In this document: piece by piece, positions 1 to 5,062 of the stretch
Position numbering within the stretch: position 1 is the stretch's first letter
Layout: each line of letters opens with the position of its first letter
Assembly: GCA_031296355.1 (NCBI GenBank)
Contig: JARLFX010000159.1
Location: 1 to 7,906, forward strand
Direction of reading: 5' to 3'
Length of the DNA: 7,906 bases
From: Acidobacteriaceae bacterium
GTDB taxonomy: Bacteria; Acidobacteriota; Terriglobia; Terriglobales; Acidobacteriaceae
Position numbers and translations under genes: made by a program
Notes under the pieces: model-generated
Told to the model about the DNA's origin: nothing
The model's input: the letters and a program-made list of their open reading frames with translations, nothing else
Database searches by the model: none

Positions 1-136
1 ACTCGCCTCGGCTATCTTTGTAACCATCGCTGGTCGCGAGCGTTAGATTGACCAGGGTTCCGCTCCGCAGAATGTGGACCTCCGGGTCTTTACCGGCACG
101 GCCCAGTAAGATGACTTTGTTGACGCTCTTGCCCAT
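1..136 (-). CDS. ssb: Single-stranded DNA-binding protein SSB, N-terminal part (gene runs off the left edge)
   Basis: Only the first 45 residues are visible. They read MGKSVNKVILLGRAGKDPEV followed by a segment ending LTLATSDGYKDSRGE. This is the classic opening of the bacterial SSB OB fold: the strand VNKVILLG, the DPEV turn, and the LATSD...Y.D..GE stretch. SSB binds and protects single-stranded DNA during replication, repair and conjugal DNA entry, usually as a tetramer whose acidic C-terminal tail recruits partner proteins; the tail lies outside the window. The start at 136 is chosen because an AAGGGAG Shine-Dalgarno lies a few bases upstream and the SSB fold begins immediately. It is the last visible gene of the primase operon, 16 bases after the 83-aa gene. 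A chromosomal-type SSB cannot be excluded from this fragment, but the surroundings favour an element-borne copy. Confidence 0.9.
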   Translation of the reverse strand, partial: MGKSVNKVILLGRAGKDPEVHILRSGTLVNLTLATSDGYKDSRGE

Positions 137-152
137 GATCTTCTCCCTTCAT

Positions 153-404
153 TCAGATTTGTCTTGATCCGTACACGTGCTCGATTGCCTGTTTCCGGCT
201 GATCTCGATGTAGTCGCCGTCTGCATACCGATAAAACTGTCCGGTCGCCGCGTGGATATTCAGATACCGTCGTGTATTGCAGTGCTTGTAGAGCACGATC
301 CCACTGGTGGTACCCATGTACATGAAGGATTCGCAGTCGTAAGAAGAAAGAACACCCTCAAGCGGCTTCCAATCTGGCTCACCAACTTCAATTGCGCGAC
401 TCAT
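153..404 (-). CDS. Conserved-looking small hypothetical protein (83 aa)
   Basis: I do not recognise the family. The start at 404 is chosen because its ATG overlaps the TGA of the preceding gene (ATGA, 4 nt), typical of translational coupling; an upstream in-frame ATG at 467 would run 67 bases into that gene. The protein has no membrane segment or signal peptide. It contains an aromatic and basic core (FMYMG near residues 28-32, then VLYKHCNTRRYLNIH near 37-51, then YRYADGDYIEI near 59-69), which suggests a small folded beta-rich domain. It ends in a helix-like segment, RKQAIEHVYG. Position between the 222-aa unknown and SSB, in the primase operon, hints at a role linked to replication or element maintenance. 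That is inference from context only. Confidence 0.8.
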   Translation of the reverse strand: MSRAIEVGEPDWKPLEGVLSSYDCESFMYMGTTSGIVLYKHCNTRRYLNIHAATGQFYRYADGDYIEISRKQAIEHVYGSRQI

Positions 405-1069
405 GAGGCACCGCCAGTTGTGATCGGTGGTGGCACCGCGACGTGCGTATGCTTGCAGCCAAGACACGCCAGCGCGCCAGTGATCTTGCGAATTGCTTCA
501 TCGAAGCGTTCTGGATGCCGCCGTATTTCGCCTGCTGCGGTATAGAAGACTGGGGCAATCGAACCGAGTAGACGTTTGTTCTCCGGGTTCCATAGATCGA
601 CGACAAGCGTTCCCTGATTACCACGGAAGAGCAATGTCGAGGCTATGACCGGACGGATTCGGCTTCCATTGTTCACAAGCGAGTGCTTCGAGATTGCCAC
701 TTCATAGGTGTGGCCGATGCGCAGCATTTCGATTCTGACCAACTCTGGCGCAATCACAATCGCGTGCCTCCCATTACCGGACAACGAGTCAATCGGCTGC
801 AACCACGGGAGCGGAGTTCCATTGCCATCGAGATACGCGCAGTAGCGTCCCATGTCCGCGACAGCGCCGCCGGATTCCGTGGCGCGCAAAACGTATCGCT
901 TGGCCAGATGCTGGTGCTCAATCGAAACACTGGACTGGCAGTAGATGCCGCGCTTCTCCAAAGCTTTCAGTATCTGCCGCGGAATAGCCAAACCATACCG
1001 CGCGAACCGCGTGGCTTCTGAATCACCGTTCGCCGCGGCAGAGACCTTTACCTGAGAAGATGATTTCAT
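401..1069 (-). CDS. Hypothetical protein (222 aa), primase operon
   Basis: No family recognised. The frame stays open further upstream to 1249, but the start at 1069 is strongly preferred: a perfect AAGGAGG lies 8 bases before this ATG, and the upstream extension would sit inside the primase gene. The first 20 residues look disordered (Ser, Ala and Lys rich). The middle is mixed alpha/beta, with RQILKALEKRGIYC near 31-44 and a well-formed strand-rich core near 75-165. Near the C terminus there is CLGCKHTHV (202-210), a CxxC followed by two histidines that could bind a metal, then a Pro/Gly-rich tail. It begins 14 bases after the primase stop and overlaps the next gene by 4 nt, so it is co-expressed with primase and SSB. 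There is no signal peptide or membrane helix, so it is probably cytoplasmic. Confidence 0.8.
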   Translation of the reverse strand: MKSSSQVKVSAAANGDSEATRFARYGLAIPRQILKALEKRGIYCQSSVSIEHQHLAKRYVLRATESGGAVADMGRYCAYLDGNGTPLPWLQPIDSLSGNGRHAIVIAPELVRIEMLRIGHTYEVAISKHSLVNNGSRIRPVIASTLLFRGNQGTLVVDLWNPENKRLLGSIAPVFYTAAGEIRRHPERFDEAIRKITGALACLGCKHTHVAVPPPITTGGAS

Positions 1070-1083
1070 TGGGTTCGCCTCCT

Positions 1084-2049
1084 TCACACTGCCTGCTGTC
1101 TGCGAATCGGTTGTCCAAGTGCTGCGCGAATCTCTTCCTTCGTGCAGCCGGCCCAGCACCTGTAGAAGCGCGGATTCTTGATTTGGATTGCCAAGTTGTC
1201 GCCAGTGCGGTCCCGCCCAATCTGTGCGCAAGACGGGCATCTCGCCCACAAGTTGCGGCCATCCTTGCGCGTGGCGCGCACGTGTTCGAGGATTCGGAAC
1301 TCGTGTTGACCAGCGGAAAAAGTTGTCGGAATGTACGGCGCAGCGACAACCGGCTTGTACGCTTCGGGCAGACTCATTCCCTGGATGAAGGTCTTCAGTC
1401 CAACCTCGGTGAGTTTCTTCAGGCCGTTGAGGTAGACGAGTTGCGCCTCCGGGGTCACGTCGGCGTCATAGAACCAGTACCGCAGATTTGTCTTTCGGTG
1501 TACGCCGAGTGGCGCGCGAATGGCGTTGCCATACTCACCGTCATCGATCCGATCCTGTCGCGGAAAAACTTCAATACCTTCCTTGAGACCGCCGCCTTTG
1601 ACTGGAACCCCGAGTCGGAGCGCCAGATTGTAGATGTAGATTCGGCACTCGGCGGCCAACAGTGGCATGTCGGCAAAGATCCAGAGATGACCACCACGCC
1701 GCGATTGCTCCAGCGCGGCTTCAACGCCATCCTGCTTCAGTTCCCACTGCAACTGAAAGAGTGATTGCACGGCGCCGTCGAAGTCGGCGTCGATTGCGAC
1801 CCACTTCGAGCGTTGGGTCTCCGGATTGATCGCGTACAAGTTGATCGTGATGTCGCCGTTCAAGTGCATCCGCACCACATCCACGTCGAGCGGCTTCGGC
1901 TGTTTCGTCTGCCAATCCCGTGCCAGGTAGTATGGAACGGAACCATTCGGCAAGGGTTGGTTTGCCTGCATCCCATACGCGCGCCGGTTCACAAATAGGT
2001 GGATGAAGTTGTTTGCCGTCTCCCGGCTTACACAGAATTTCGTGAACAT
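1084..2049 (-). CDS. Archaeo-eukaryotic-type (TOTE-like) primase with C-terminal CHC2-like zinc ribbon (321 aa)
   Basis: The protein matches the layout of the archaeo-eukaryotic primase (AEP) domain found in TOTE-type systems. There is an N-terminal LFVNRRAYGMQ segment (18-28), then motif I WVAIDADFD with the metal-binding pair D87 and D89, and motif II SRRGGHLWIF (116-125) with H121. A VFPRQD...GNAIRAPLG block (161-182) follows, as in that family. After a linker, residues 271-302 hold CPSC and, 23 residues on, CWAGC, followed by TKEEIRAALG. This resembles the CHC2 zinc ribbon of DnaG and phage primases, here placed after the core rather than before it. Expected activity is primer or DNA synthesis on single-stranded templates. 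The start at 2049 has an AAAGGAGG site 7 bases upstream and a sigma70-like promoter before it. It leads an operon with two unknowns and SSB. No helicase domain is fused, unlike many TOTE or plasmid AEPs. Confidence 0.87.
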   Translation of the reverse strand: MFTKFCVSRETANNFIHLFVNRRAYGMQANQPLPNGSVPYYLARDWQTKQPKPLDVDVVRMHLNGDITINLYAINPETQRSKWVAIDADFDGAVQSLFQLQWELKQDGVEAALEQSRRGGHLWIFADMPLLAAECRIYIYNLALRLGVPVKGGGLKEGIEVFPRQDRIDDGEYGNAIRAPLGVHRKTNLRYWFYDADVTPEAQLVYLNGLKKLTEVGLKTFIQGMSLPEAYKPVVAAPYIPTTFSAGQHEFRILEHVRATRKDGRNLWARCPSCAQIGRDRTGDNLAIQIKNPRFYRCWAGCTKEEIRAALGQPIRRQQAV

Positions 2050-2078
2050 CGCTGGGCCTCCTTTCTTGAGGTAGTGTG

Positions 2079-2107
2079 GTTGTACCCCGACCTCAAAACT
2101 CGGTCAA
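2079..2107 (-). promoter_or_regulatory. Sigma70-type promoter for the primase-SSB operon
   Basis: On the minus strand TTGACC (2107-2102) is followed by exactly 17 bases and TACAAC (2084-2079). Transcription would begin near 2072, about 23 bases before the primase start codon and just ahead of its SD. The site lies between the terminator-like hairpin at 2163-2193 and the primase, which is where a promoter is expected. The spacer holds a short GACC/GGTC inverted repeat overlapping the -35 end, possibly accidental. Prediction from motif match only. Confidence 0.6.
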
Positions 2108-2162
2108 ATTGCGTAGAGGCTCTGTTGGTTCGTGTGTCGTGGCATAAAACGCCGAGAGAAGA

Positions 2163-2193
2163 CGAGGGCTCGGATTGAGTGGTCGAGCCCTCG
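2163..2193 (-). terminator. GC-rich hairpin, probable intrinsic terminator
   Basis: A perfect 10-bp inverted repeat (arms 2163-2172 and 2184-2193, CGAGGGCTCG / CGAGCCCTCG) encloses an 11-base loop. On the minus strand it begins 11 bases after the TGA of the 54-aa ORF and is followed by TCTTCTCT, a T-rich but interrupted tract. Stem strength and position before the primase promoter fit a terminator closing the upstream unit. The imperfect T tract leaves open an operator or mRNA-stability role. Confidence 0.6.
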
Positions 2194-2204
2194 CGCAGTG
2201 CTGG

Positions 2205-2369
2205 TCACACTTGATGGGTGAAGCGCGGAAAGCTGTGCCGGAATTCGGCAGCGGGCCTCCGGTTGCTGGGATAACGGTCGCGCTCCGTGCCGATGCCAGG
2301 AAAGGCTGCGGCTTCTGCGAGGGCGTAACGATTTGCGAGCGAGCGAATGCGGCTTGCGGATTGACGCAT
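2205..2369 (-). CDS. Small basic ORF of unknown function (54 aa)
   Basis: The reading frame starts at an ATG preceded by CTGGAGGAACACC, a strong Shine-Dalgarno at good spacing, and ends 11 bases before the terminator-like hairpin. The product is rich in Arg and Ala (start MRQSASRIRSLANRYALAEA), with a possible helix over residues 1-23 and a Pro/Arg-rich, probably unstructured second half ending FRHSFPRFTHQV. It matches no family I know. Support rests on the SD site and its position 65 bases after the 119-aa gene and before a terminator. A longer frame across 2104-2694 in the same phase overlaps the 119-aa gene and is not believed. It could be a small DNA-binding peptide or non-coding leader. 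Confidence 0.45.
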   Translation of the reverse strand: MRQSASRIRSLANRYALAEAAAFPGIGTERDRYPSNRRPAAEFRHSFPRFTHQV

Positions 2370-2434
2370 GGTGTTCCTCCAGTTTGTGAATATGGGTTGA
2401 GCCAGGAAACTGCGGTGAGTGGAGTGGGGTGGAA

Positions 2435-2794
2435 TTACGCGTGAGCCGGTTGCGTCTGGGCGAGCAACAAACCAGGCTGTTCCACATAACTGAACAGCTT
2501 GTATTCGGAGAAGACGCGGTCAAAGCTCTCCGAAGTGAAGCGGTCTTCGCAGCCTTCAAACGACAGCATGTACCAGACCTCACGCTGGCGGTCGAAGACA
2601 TAGACTGCGCCCGACTCGGGATTTTCGGGAGCCATTTGCAGGAGCAGAACGCCCTTCGGCGTCTGAATCCAGCGGGTAGCAATCGCCTCACCAAGTTTCA
2701 GGAATGCGGCGACTGTCTGTTGAATGGTGCCGGTGACGGAATTGCGCCAGTCGAACAATTGGTATGCGAACATCTTTCCAAGACTGCGTTCCAT
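2435..2794 (-). CDS. Hypothetical protein (119 aa)
   Basis: No family recognised. The start at 2794 has a GGAAGGAGAG Shine-Dalgarno 6 bases upstream; the frame is open to 3280, but the extension has odd composition and covers the 84-aa gene, so it is not used. The protein has an amphipathic N-terminal region (KMFAYQLFDWRNSVTGTIQQ), a helix around 24-40, then strands at about 47-54 (GVLLLQMA) and 63-78 (AVYVFDRQREVWYMLSF). A C-terminal helical segment, SESFDRVFSEYKLFSYVE, ends in a Gln/Pro-rich tail. No signal peptide or clear transmembrane helix is seen. It lies 47 bases after the 84-aa membrane protein gene. Function unknown. Confidence 0.75.
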   Translation of the reverse strand: MERSLGKMFAYQLFDWRNSVTGTIQQTVAAFLKLGEAIATRWIQTPKGVLLLQMAPENPESGAVYVFDRQREVWYMLSFEGCEDRFTSESFDRVFSEYKLFSYVEQPGLLLAQTQPAHA

Positions 2795-2841
2795 CGTGAT
2801 CTCTCCTTCCTGTGTGGATTTGTGGATGGCTTGACGGTTGA

Positions 2842-3096
2842 TTACGGACGGGCCCTGAAGGTCAGGAACCACATGCGCGCAAGCGACGCGATCAATCCGA
2901 GAATCAAGATCGCGAAGGCAGCACGCAGAATCGGTGCATTGAAAAGGGCTGAGAATACGGACGGGGCAAAGGTCAGGATGACATCGGCGTCTGCACTCGT
3001 GAGCAGAAGAGAGATTGCAAACCTGAGAATGAACTGCTTGGAAAAGGTGGGGACAATTGCGGCGCGTGCCGCAGTGATCGGACCAATGTCCGGCAT
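2842..3096 (-). CDS. Small membrane protein of unknown function (84 aa)
   Basis: The start at 3096 has AAGGAGG 6 bases upstream, while the longer frame to 3183 has no comparable site. A clear transmembrane helix occupies about residues 57-79 (ILRAAFAILILGLIASLARM), followed by a short basic end, FRARP, likely on the cytoplasmic side. A second, weaker hydrophobic stretch at 22-50 contains D36 and D38 and could be an amphipathic or re-entrant segment. The size and two-segment layout resemble small accessory subunits encoded with type IV secretion genes, but there is no diagnostic motif, so no function is assigned. It is the first confident gene downstream of the structured non-coding region and is followed 47 bases later by the 119-aa gene. 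Confidence 0.72.
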   Translation of the reverse strand: MPDIGPITAARAAIVPTFSKQFILRFAISLLLTSADADVILTFAPSVFSALFNAPILRAAFAILILGLIASLARMWFLTFRARP

Positions 3097-3121
3097 GAGT
3101 TCCTCCTTGTGAAGTGGGATT

Positions 3122-3132
3122 TGTTCTGAACA
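3122..3132. repeat. 11-bp palindrome TGTTCTGAACA
   Basis: A perfect palindrome with one central base lies 25 bases before the start codon of the 84-aa membrane protein gene. Its GTTC/GAAC half sites recur in the neighbouring inverted repeat at 3155-3173. It could be an operator for a dimeric repressor, but no regulator is identified here. Confidence 0.4.
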
Positions 3133-3154
3133 GCGGGTGATGAAACCTGGCAGG

Positions 3155-3173
3155 GCGAACAAGAATGGTTCGC
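3155..3173. repeat. 6-bp inverted repeat GCGAAC / GTTCGC with alternative pairing
   Basis: Arms 3155-3160 and 3168-3173 enclose a 7-base loop. The right arm overlaps a second possible stem, GGTTC (3167-3171 region) pairing with GAACC a few bases further right, so two mutually exclusive hairpins can form. Such an arrangement may be a switchable leader, or simply two binding half sites. The site is in the leader of the 84-aa gene. Confidence 0.35.
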
Positions 3174-3197
3174 TGGGAACCAATCAAATCGGGAACA

Positions 3198-3231
3198 GAT
3201 TGCAGAAACACGTGCGGTCGATTCTGCAATC
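3198..3231. repeat. 10-bp perfect inverted repeat (GATTGCAGAA / TTCTGCAATC)
   Basis: Arms at 3198-3207 and 3222-3231 match perfectly around a 14-base loop. There is no T tract on either side, so it is not a typical terminator. The half-site word TGCAAT recurs nearby at 3226, 3276 and 3710, suggesting a protein-binding motif. Large inverted repeats are typical of transfer origins and of operators; which applies here cannot be decided from sequence. Confidence 0.6.
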
Positions 3232-3390
3232 CAGAGGCAACCGGACGACAGACAGTGACAACCATGAGAGCCAATTGCAATCACGAACTGTCACAACCAG
3301 GCCTCTTGATTTGGGAGGAGAGCAAACGCTTCGAATGCAACTTTAAGCAACCAGGAGCGCAGAAGCACACCGCGAATCCGGTCCGTTGAG

Positions 3391-3600
3391 CTACCAGAAA
3401 TCGAGGCTGCCGTATACCAGACGCGCACTTCTGTGTTCTCCGTGATGGTGTTCATCTGTTCCGCGCATCAACAAATCACGTTCGCAAACCTGTCGATTCA
3501 GCATACTTTTCGCCCATATCATCCAAACAATCACCATCCCTACAAAACCACCACAAACCAATCGACAAACAAGGGGATAGTCAGAATGCATCCCGCACAT
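3391..3600 (-). CDS. Possible small single-pass membrane protein (69 or 66 aa), doubtful
   Basis: The frame encodes a hydrophobic segment at about residues 9-30 (LVCRLVCGGFVGMVIVWMIW), followed by a basic and charged tail with a His cluster (EHHHGEH). This would be a single-pass protein with the tail in the cytoplasm. Two in-frame starts are possible, at 3600 and 3591, and neither has a convincing Shine-Dalgarno, in contrast to nearly every other gene in the window. The hydrophobic segment arises from G/T-rich minus-strand sequence that may have another explanation (see the strand-bias finding). It lies downstream of the winged-helix gene, where a distal operon member could sit. Coding status is uncertain. 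Confidence 0.3.
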   Translation of the reverse strand: MCGMHSDYPLVCRLVCGGFVGMVIVWMIWAKSMLNRQVCERDLLMRGTDEHHHGEHRSARLVYGSLDFW

Positions 3601-3630
3601 CCATCGAGAGATACGAGGCTGTGGATTTGT

Positions 3631-3674
3631 TCAATGGGATGCAAATGGGAGGTCAATGGGATTGGAATCGGAGG
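3631..3674. repeat. Imperfect tandem 22-bp direct repeat (two copies)
   Basis: Copy 1 (3631-3652) and copy 2 (3653-3674) both start TCAATGGGAT and end GGAGG, differ at 4 of 22 positions by my alignment, and abut without a spacer. Unit length is in the range of plasmid iterons, but only two copies are visible. A DnaA-box-like TGTGGATTT (7 of 9 to consensus) ends two bases before copy 1. The four GGG runs also give a loose G-quadruplex pattern on the plus strand. Confidence 0.5.
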
Positions 3675-3758
3675 GCATTACGGATAGGAGTGGCAGCCCG
3701 CAGACAAATCTGCAATGTCGTGTTCATCTTGAGCGGAAGTTGCGCCACGGCACGCATC

Positions 3759-4529
3759 TCAGCCAAACAGAAACTCACGAAAGGAGACGACGTTGCTCTT
3801 CGATAGATTTGTGAGCACTCGCGTATCGAGGAGATCGTGCTGGAAGGCAGTGCTCAGCGCGAACCCAATTCGTTTGCCGACGTTGCGGATTTCGCTGGCG
3901 AGAACGTAGAGAATCTGCGAGTTCGGAGTCAGATACAACACCGTGTCCGTGGCCTTTTCCGAGGCAATTACGCGGCACAATTCCTCGTAGCGCGCGCTTC
4001 CTTTGAGGGTTCTCTCGAACTCGATTGCAAAGCTCTTTGACTGATTGCCCACAGCAATTTCCGCAACCGCATCGAAATCCTTTGAGTCTCTGGTTCCATA
4101 AACGAGGTTGTTTGATACAACCTCAAGCTCCCATTGCCACGATTTCAGGATTCCATTTTCGGCCAAGGCAACGCGGATGCCTGCCAATTCGACCGAGTGA
4201 AGAATCTGAGTTTTGCGCACGATCTCTCTGACTGTCGATGGAAGTGCAAGCAAAGTCTGGCCGCGATATTCGAGAAATTCGAGGCCCATGCGCGTGATCG
4301 CGAAGATCGGCTGCGAGAGAAGTTGATCGTACATCATGCGTTGCACCATCCCGTTTTTCTCCAAGCGCGACAACCTCCAATGGACGGAGCGCCTGCTTTG
4401 CTCGCGCCCTTCAATGAAAGAGAGCGCGCAAATCTGGTCGTAGGTGATCGCGCGCGCGTTCCGAATCATCACCAGAAGCGGCAAGTCCCGATCATCCGAT
4501 AGTGCAATGTAGCCCTTGCGGTATCTCAT
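3759..4529 (-). CDS. Winged-helix protein resembling the replication-relaxation family (256 aa)
   Basis: Residues 15-85 form a plausible winged helix: helices around DRDLPLLVMIRNARAITYDQ and a recognition-helix candidate SRRSVHWRLSRLEKNGMVQR, then a wing ending in FAITRMGLEFLE. A middle helix contains HSVELAGIRVALAENG (111-126). The C-terminal half has FDAVAEI (152-158) and FAIEFERT (167-174). Acidic positions D153, E170 and E172 are arranged like the degenerate PD-(D/E)xK-type core of replication-relaxation (Replic_Relax) proteins. Members of that family are encoded on plasmids and conjugative elements, often near coupling ATPases, and are implicated in plasmid replication or DNA processing. 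The start at 4529 overlaps the previous stop by 4 nt (ATGA) with GGGAGG upstream. Family assignment is by resemblance; a simple regulator with a nuclease-like domain is the alternative. Confidence 0.6.
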   Translation of the reverse strand: MRYRKGYIALSDDRDLPLLVMIRNARAITYDQICALSFIEGREQSRRSVHWRLSRLEKNGMVQRMMYDQLLSQPIFAITRMGLEFLEYRGQTLLALPSTVREIVRKTQILHSVELAGIRVALAENGILKSWQWELEVVSNNLVYGTRDSKDFDAVAEIAVGNQSKSFAIEFERTLKGSARYEELCRVIASEKATDTVLYLTPNSQILYVLASEIRNVGKRIGFALSTAFQHDLLDTRVLTNLSKSNVVSFREFLFG

Positions 4530-5062
4530 TCCGTCCCTCCCGATGTTCTCGAATCAAGTTCAAGACGCCTGCCGTCAGCCGAGATTGCCCACCGTCCAAG
4601 GTTCGTCTCGATCCAATCTGTGGCGCTCATAAGAACCATCGCTTCGTACCGTTGCCCACGCAAGCTGACTGAAATTGGCTGAGTTCCATCGGATCTCCAT
4701 GTCCGCGACGCAAACGAAATCGGGCCATGCATCCGCTCATTGGCCGTGACCAGGAAGCAATCGGGAACGAAATCATTGGCCGGAGTGGAGAACAGGAGAT
4801 GCGTCCGGCCATGCAGATAATTCGGCCCAGTGCACTGAAATGTCTTACCAGCGGATCGCAGCAGGTATTCTGGATGCAATCCGCTGGTGCGGTTGAATCG
4901 AATCTGGCCAGGGAATACCCAGCAGAGACGCAAGCGCCGGCCGTACTTCAGGCCGGCAGAGTTGAACCAGGCCGCATTCCGGCGGAAGCACATTGGATCG
5001 CTCAGGTCGCTCGAATGTGCCGCCCACCAGTTGGTTCCGAAACTGATTATACGGACGCGCAT
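4526..5062 (-). CDS. Hypothetical protein (178 aa), transfer operon
   Basis: No family recognised. The start at 5062 lies inside the end of the preceding gene (16-nt overlap in another frame) and has TTGGAGGTGA upstream, so initiation is probably coupled. The protein has no signal peptide or membrane helix. It is rich in aromatic and polar residues, with a strand-rich pattern: MRVRIISFGTNWW at the start, LLCWVFPG-like segments near 45-52, FQCTGPNYLHGRTHLLF at 75-91, ISFASRTW at 115-122 and QRYEAMVLM at 137-145. This suggests a compact beta domain. Cysteines at 25, 47, 77 and 102 are scattered and do not form a zinc motif. It overlaps the winged-helix gene by 4 nt downstream, implying a shared function in DNA transfer or processing. 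Confidence 0.78.
   Translation of the reverse strand: MRVRIISFGTNWWAAHSSDLSDPMCFRRNAAWFNSAGLKYGRRLRLCWVFPGQIRFNRTSGLHPEYLLRSAGKTFQCTGPNYLHGRTHLLFSTPANDFVPDCFLVTANERMHGPISFASRTWRSDGTQPISVSLRGQRYEAMVLMSATDWIETNLGRWAISADGRRLELDSRTSGGTE

Larger units (their letters stand above)
3097..3758. other. Gene-poor region with repeats; candidate cis-acting or origin region
   Basis: About 660 bases lie between the last gene of the transfer operon and the 84-aa membrane protein gene, with no confident gene. Plus-strand frames here (3137-3346, 3165-3389, 3433-3687) lack SD support and family resemblance. A 34-codon minus frame (3757-3653) begins one base after the previous stop but has a weak ribosome site. 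The stretch contains a cluster of inverted repeats (3122-3294), an A/C-rich then G-rich strand-bias reversal (3501-3690), a DnaA-box-like word TGTGGATTT at 3620-3628, and a tandem 22-bp repeat. These make it the best candidate for an origin or regulatory region, unproven. Confidence 0.5.

Noticed and set aside
1060..1764. Plus-strand open frame of 234 codons
   Set aside because: It is antisense to the primase, whose motifs are unmistakable on the minus strand.
2429..3112. Plus-strand open frame of 227 codons
   Set aside because: It lies opposite two minus-strand genes with good SD sites and looks like an antisense shadow; no ribosome site or recognisable domain.
2435..3280. Long minus frame of 281 codons covering the 119-aa gene
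   Set aside because: The first 160 codons are Cys/Arg/His-rich and overlap the 84-aa gene; the strong SD at 2794 marks the true start.
3165..3389. Plus-strand 74-codon frame in the gene-poor region
   Set aside because: No ribosome site, no recognisable domain, and its sequence contains the inverted repeats; treated as non-coding.
3320..3400. tRNA-like words on the minus strand (GGTAGCTCAACGG, GCATTCGAAGC)
   Set aside because: The D-arm word lacks its matching GAGC strand, no 7-bp acceptor stem closes, and the T-arm spacing is wrong. Not a tRNA; at most a chance resemblance or a remnant.
3637..3676. Plus-strand G-quadruplex pattern (four GGG runs)
   Set aside because: Loops are 8 to 12 bases, longer than usual stable quadruplexes; the runs are explained by the tandem 22-bp repeat.
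3097..3758. CRISPR array or insertion-sequence ends
   Set aside because: There is no regularly spaced repeat series, no transposase frame, and no matching terminal inverted repeats flanking a gene.
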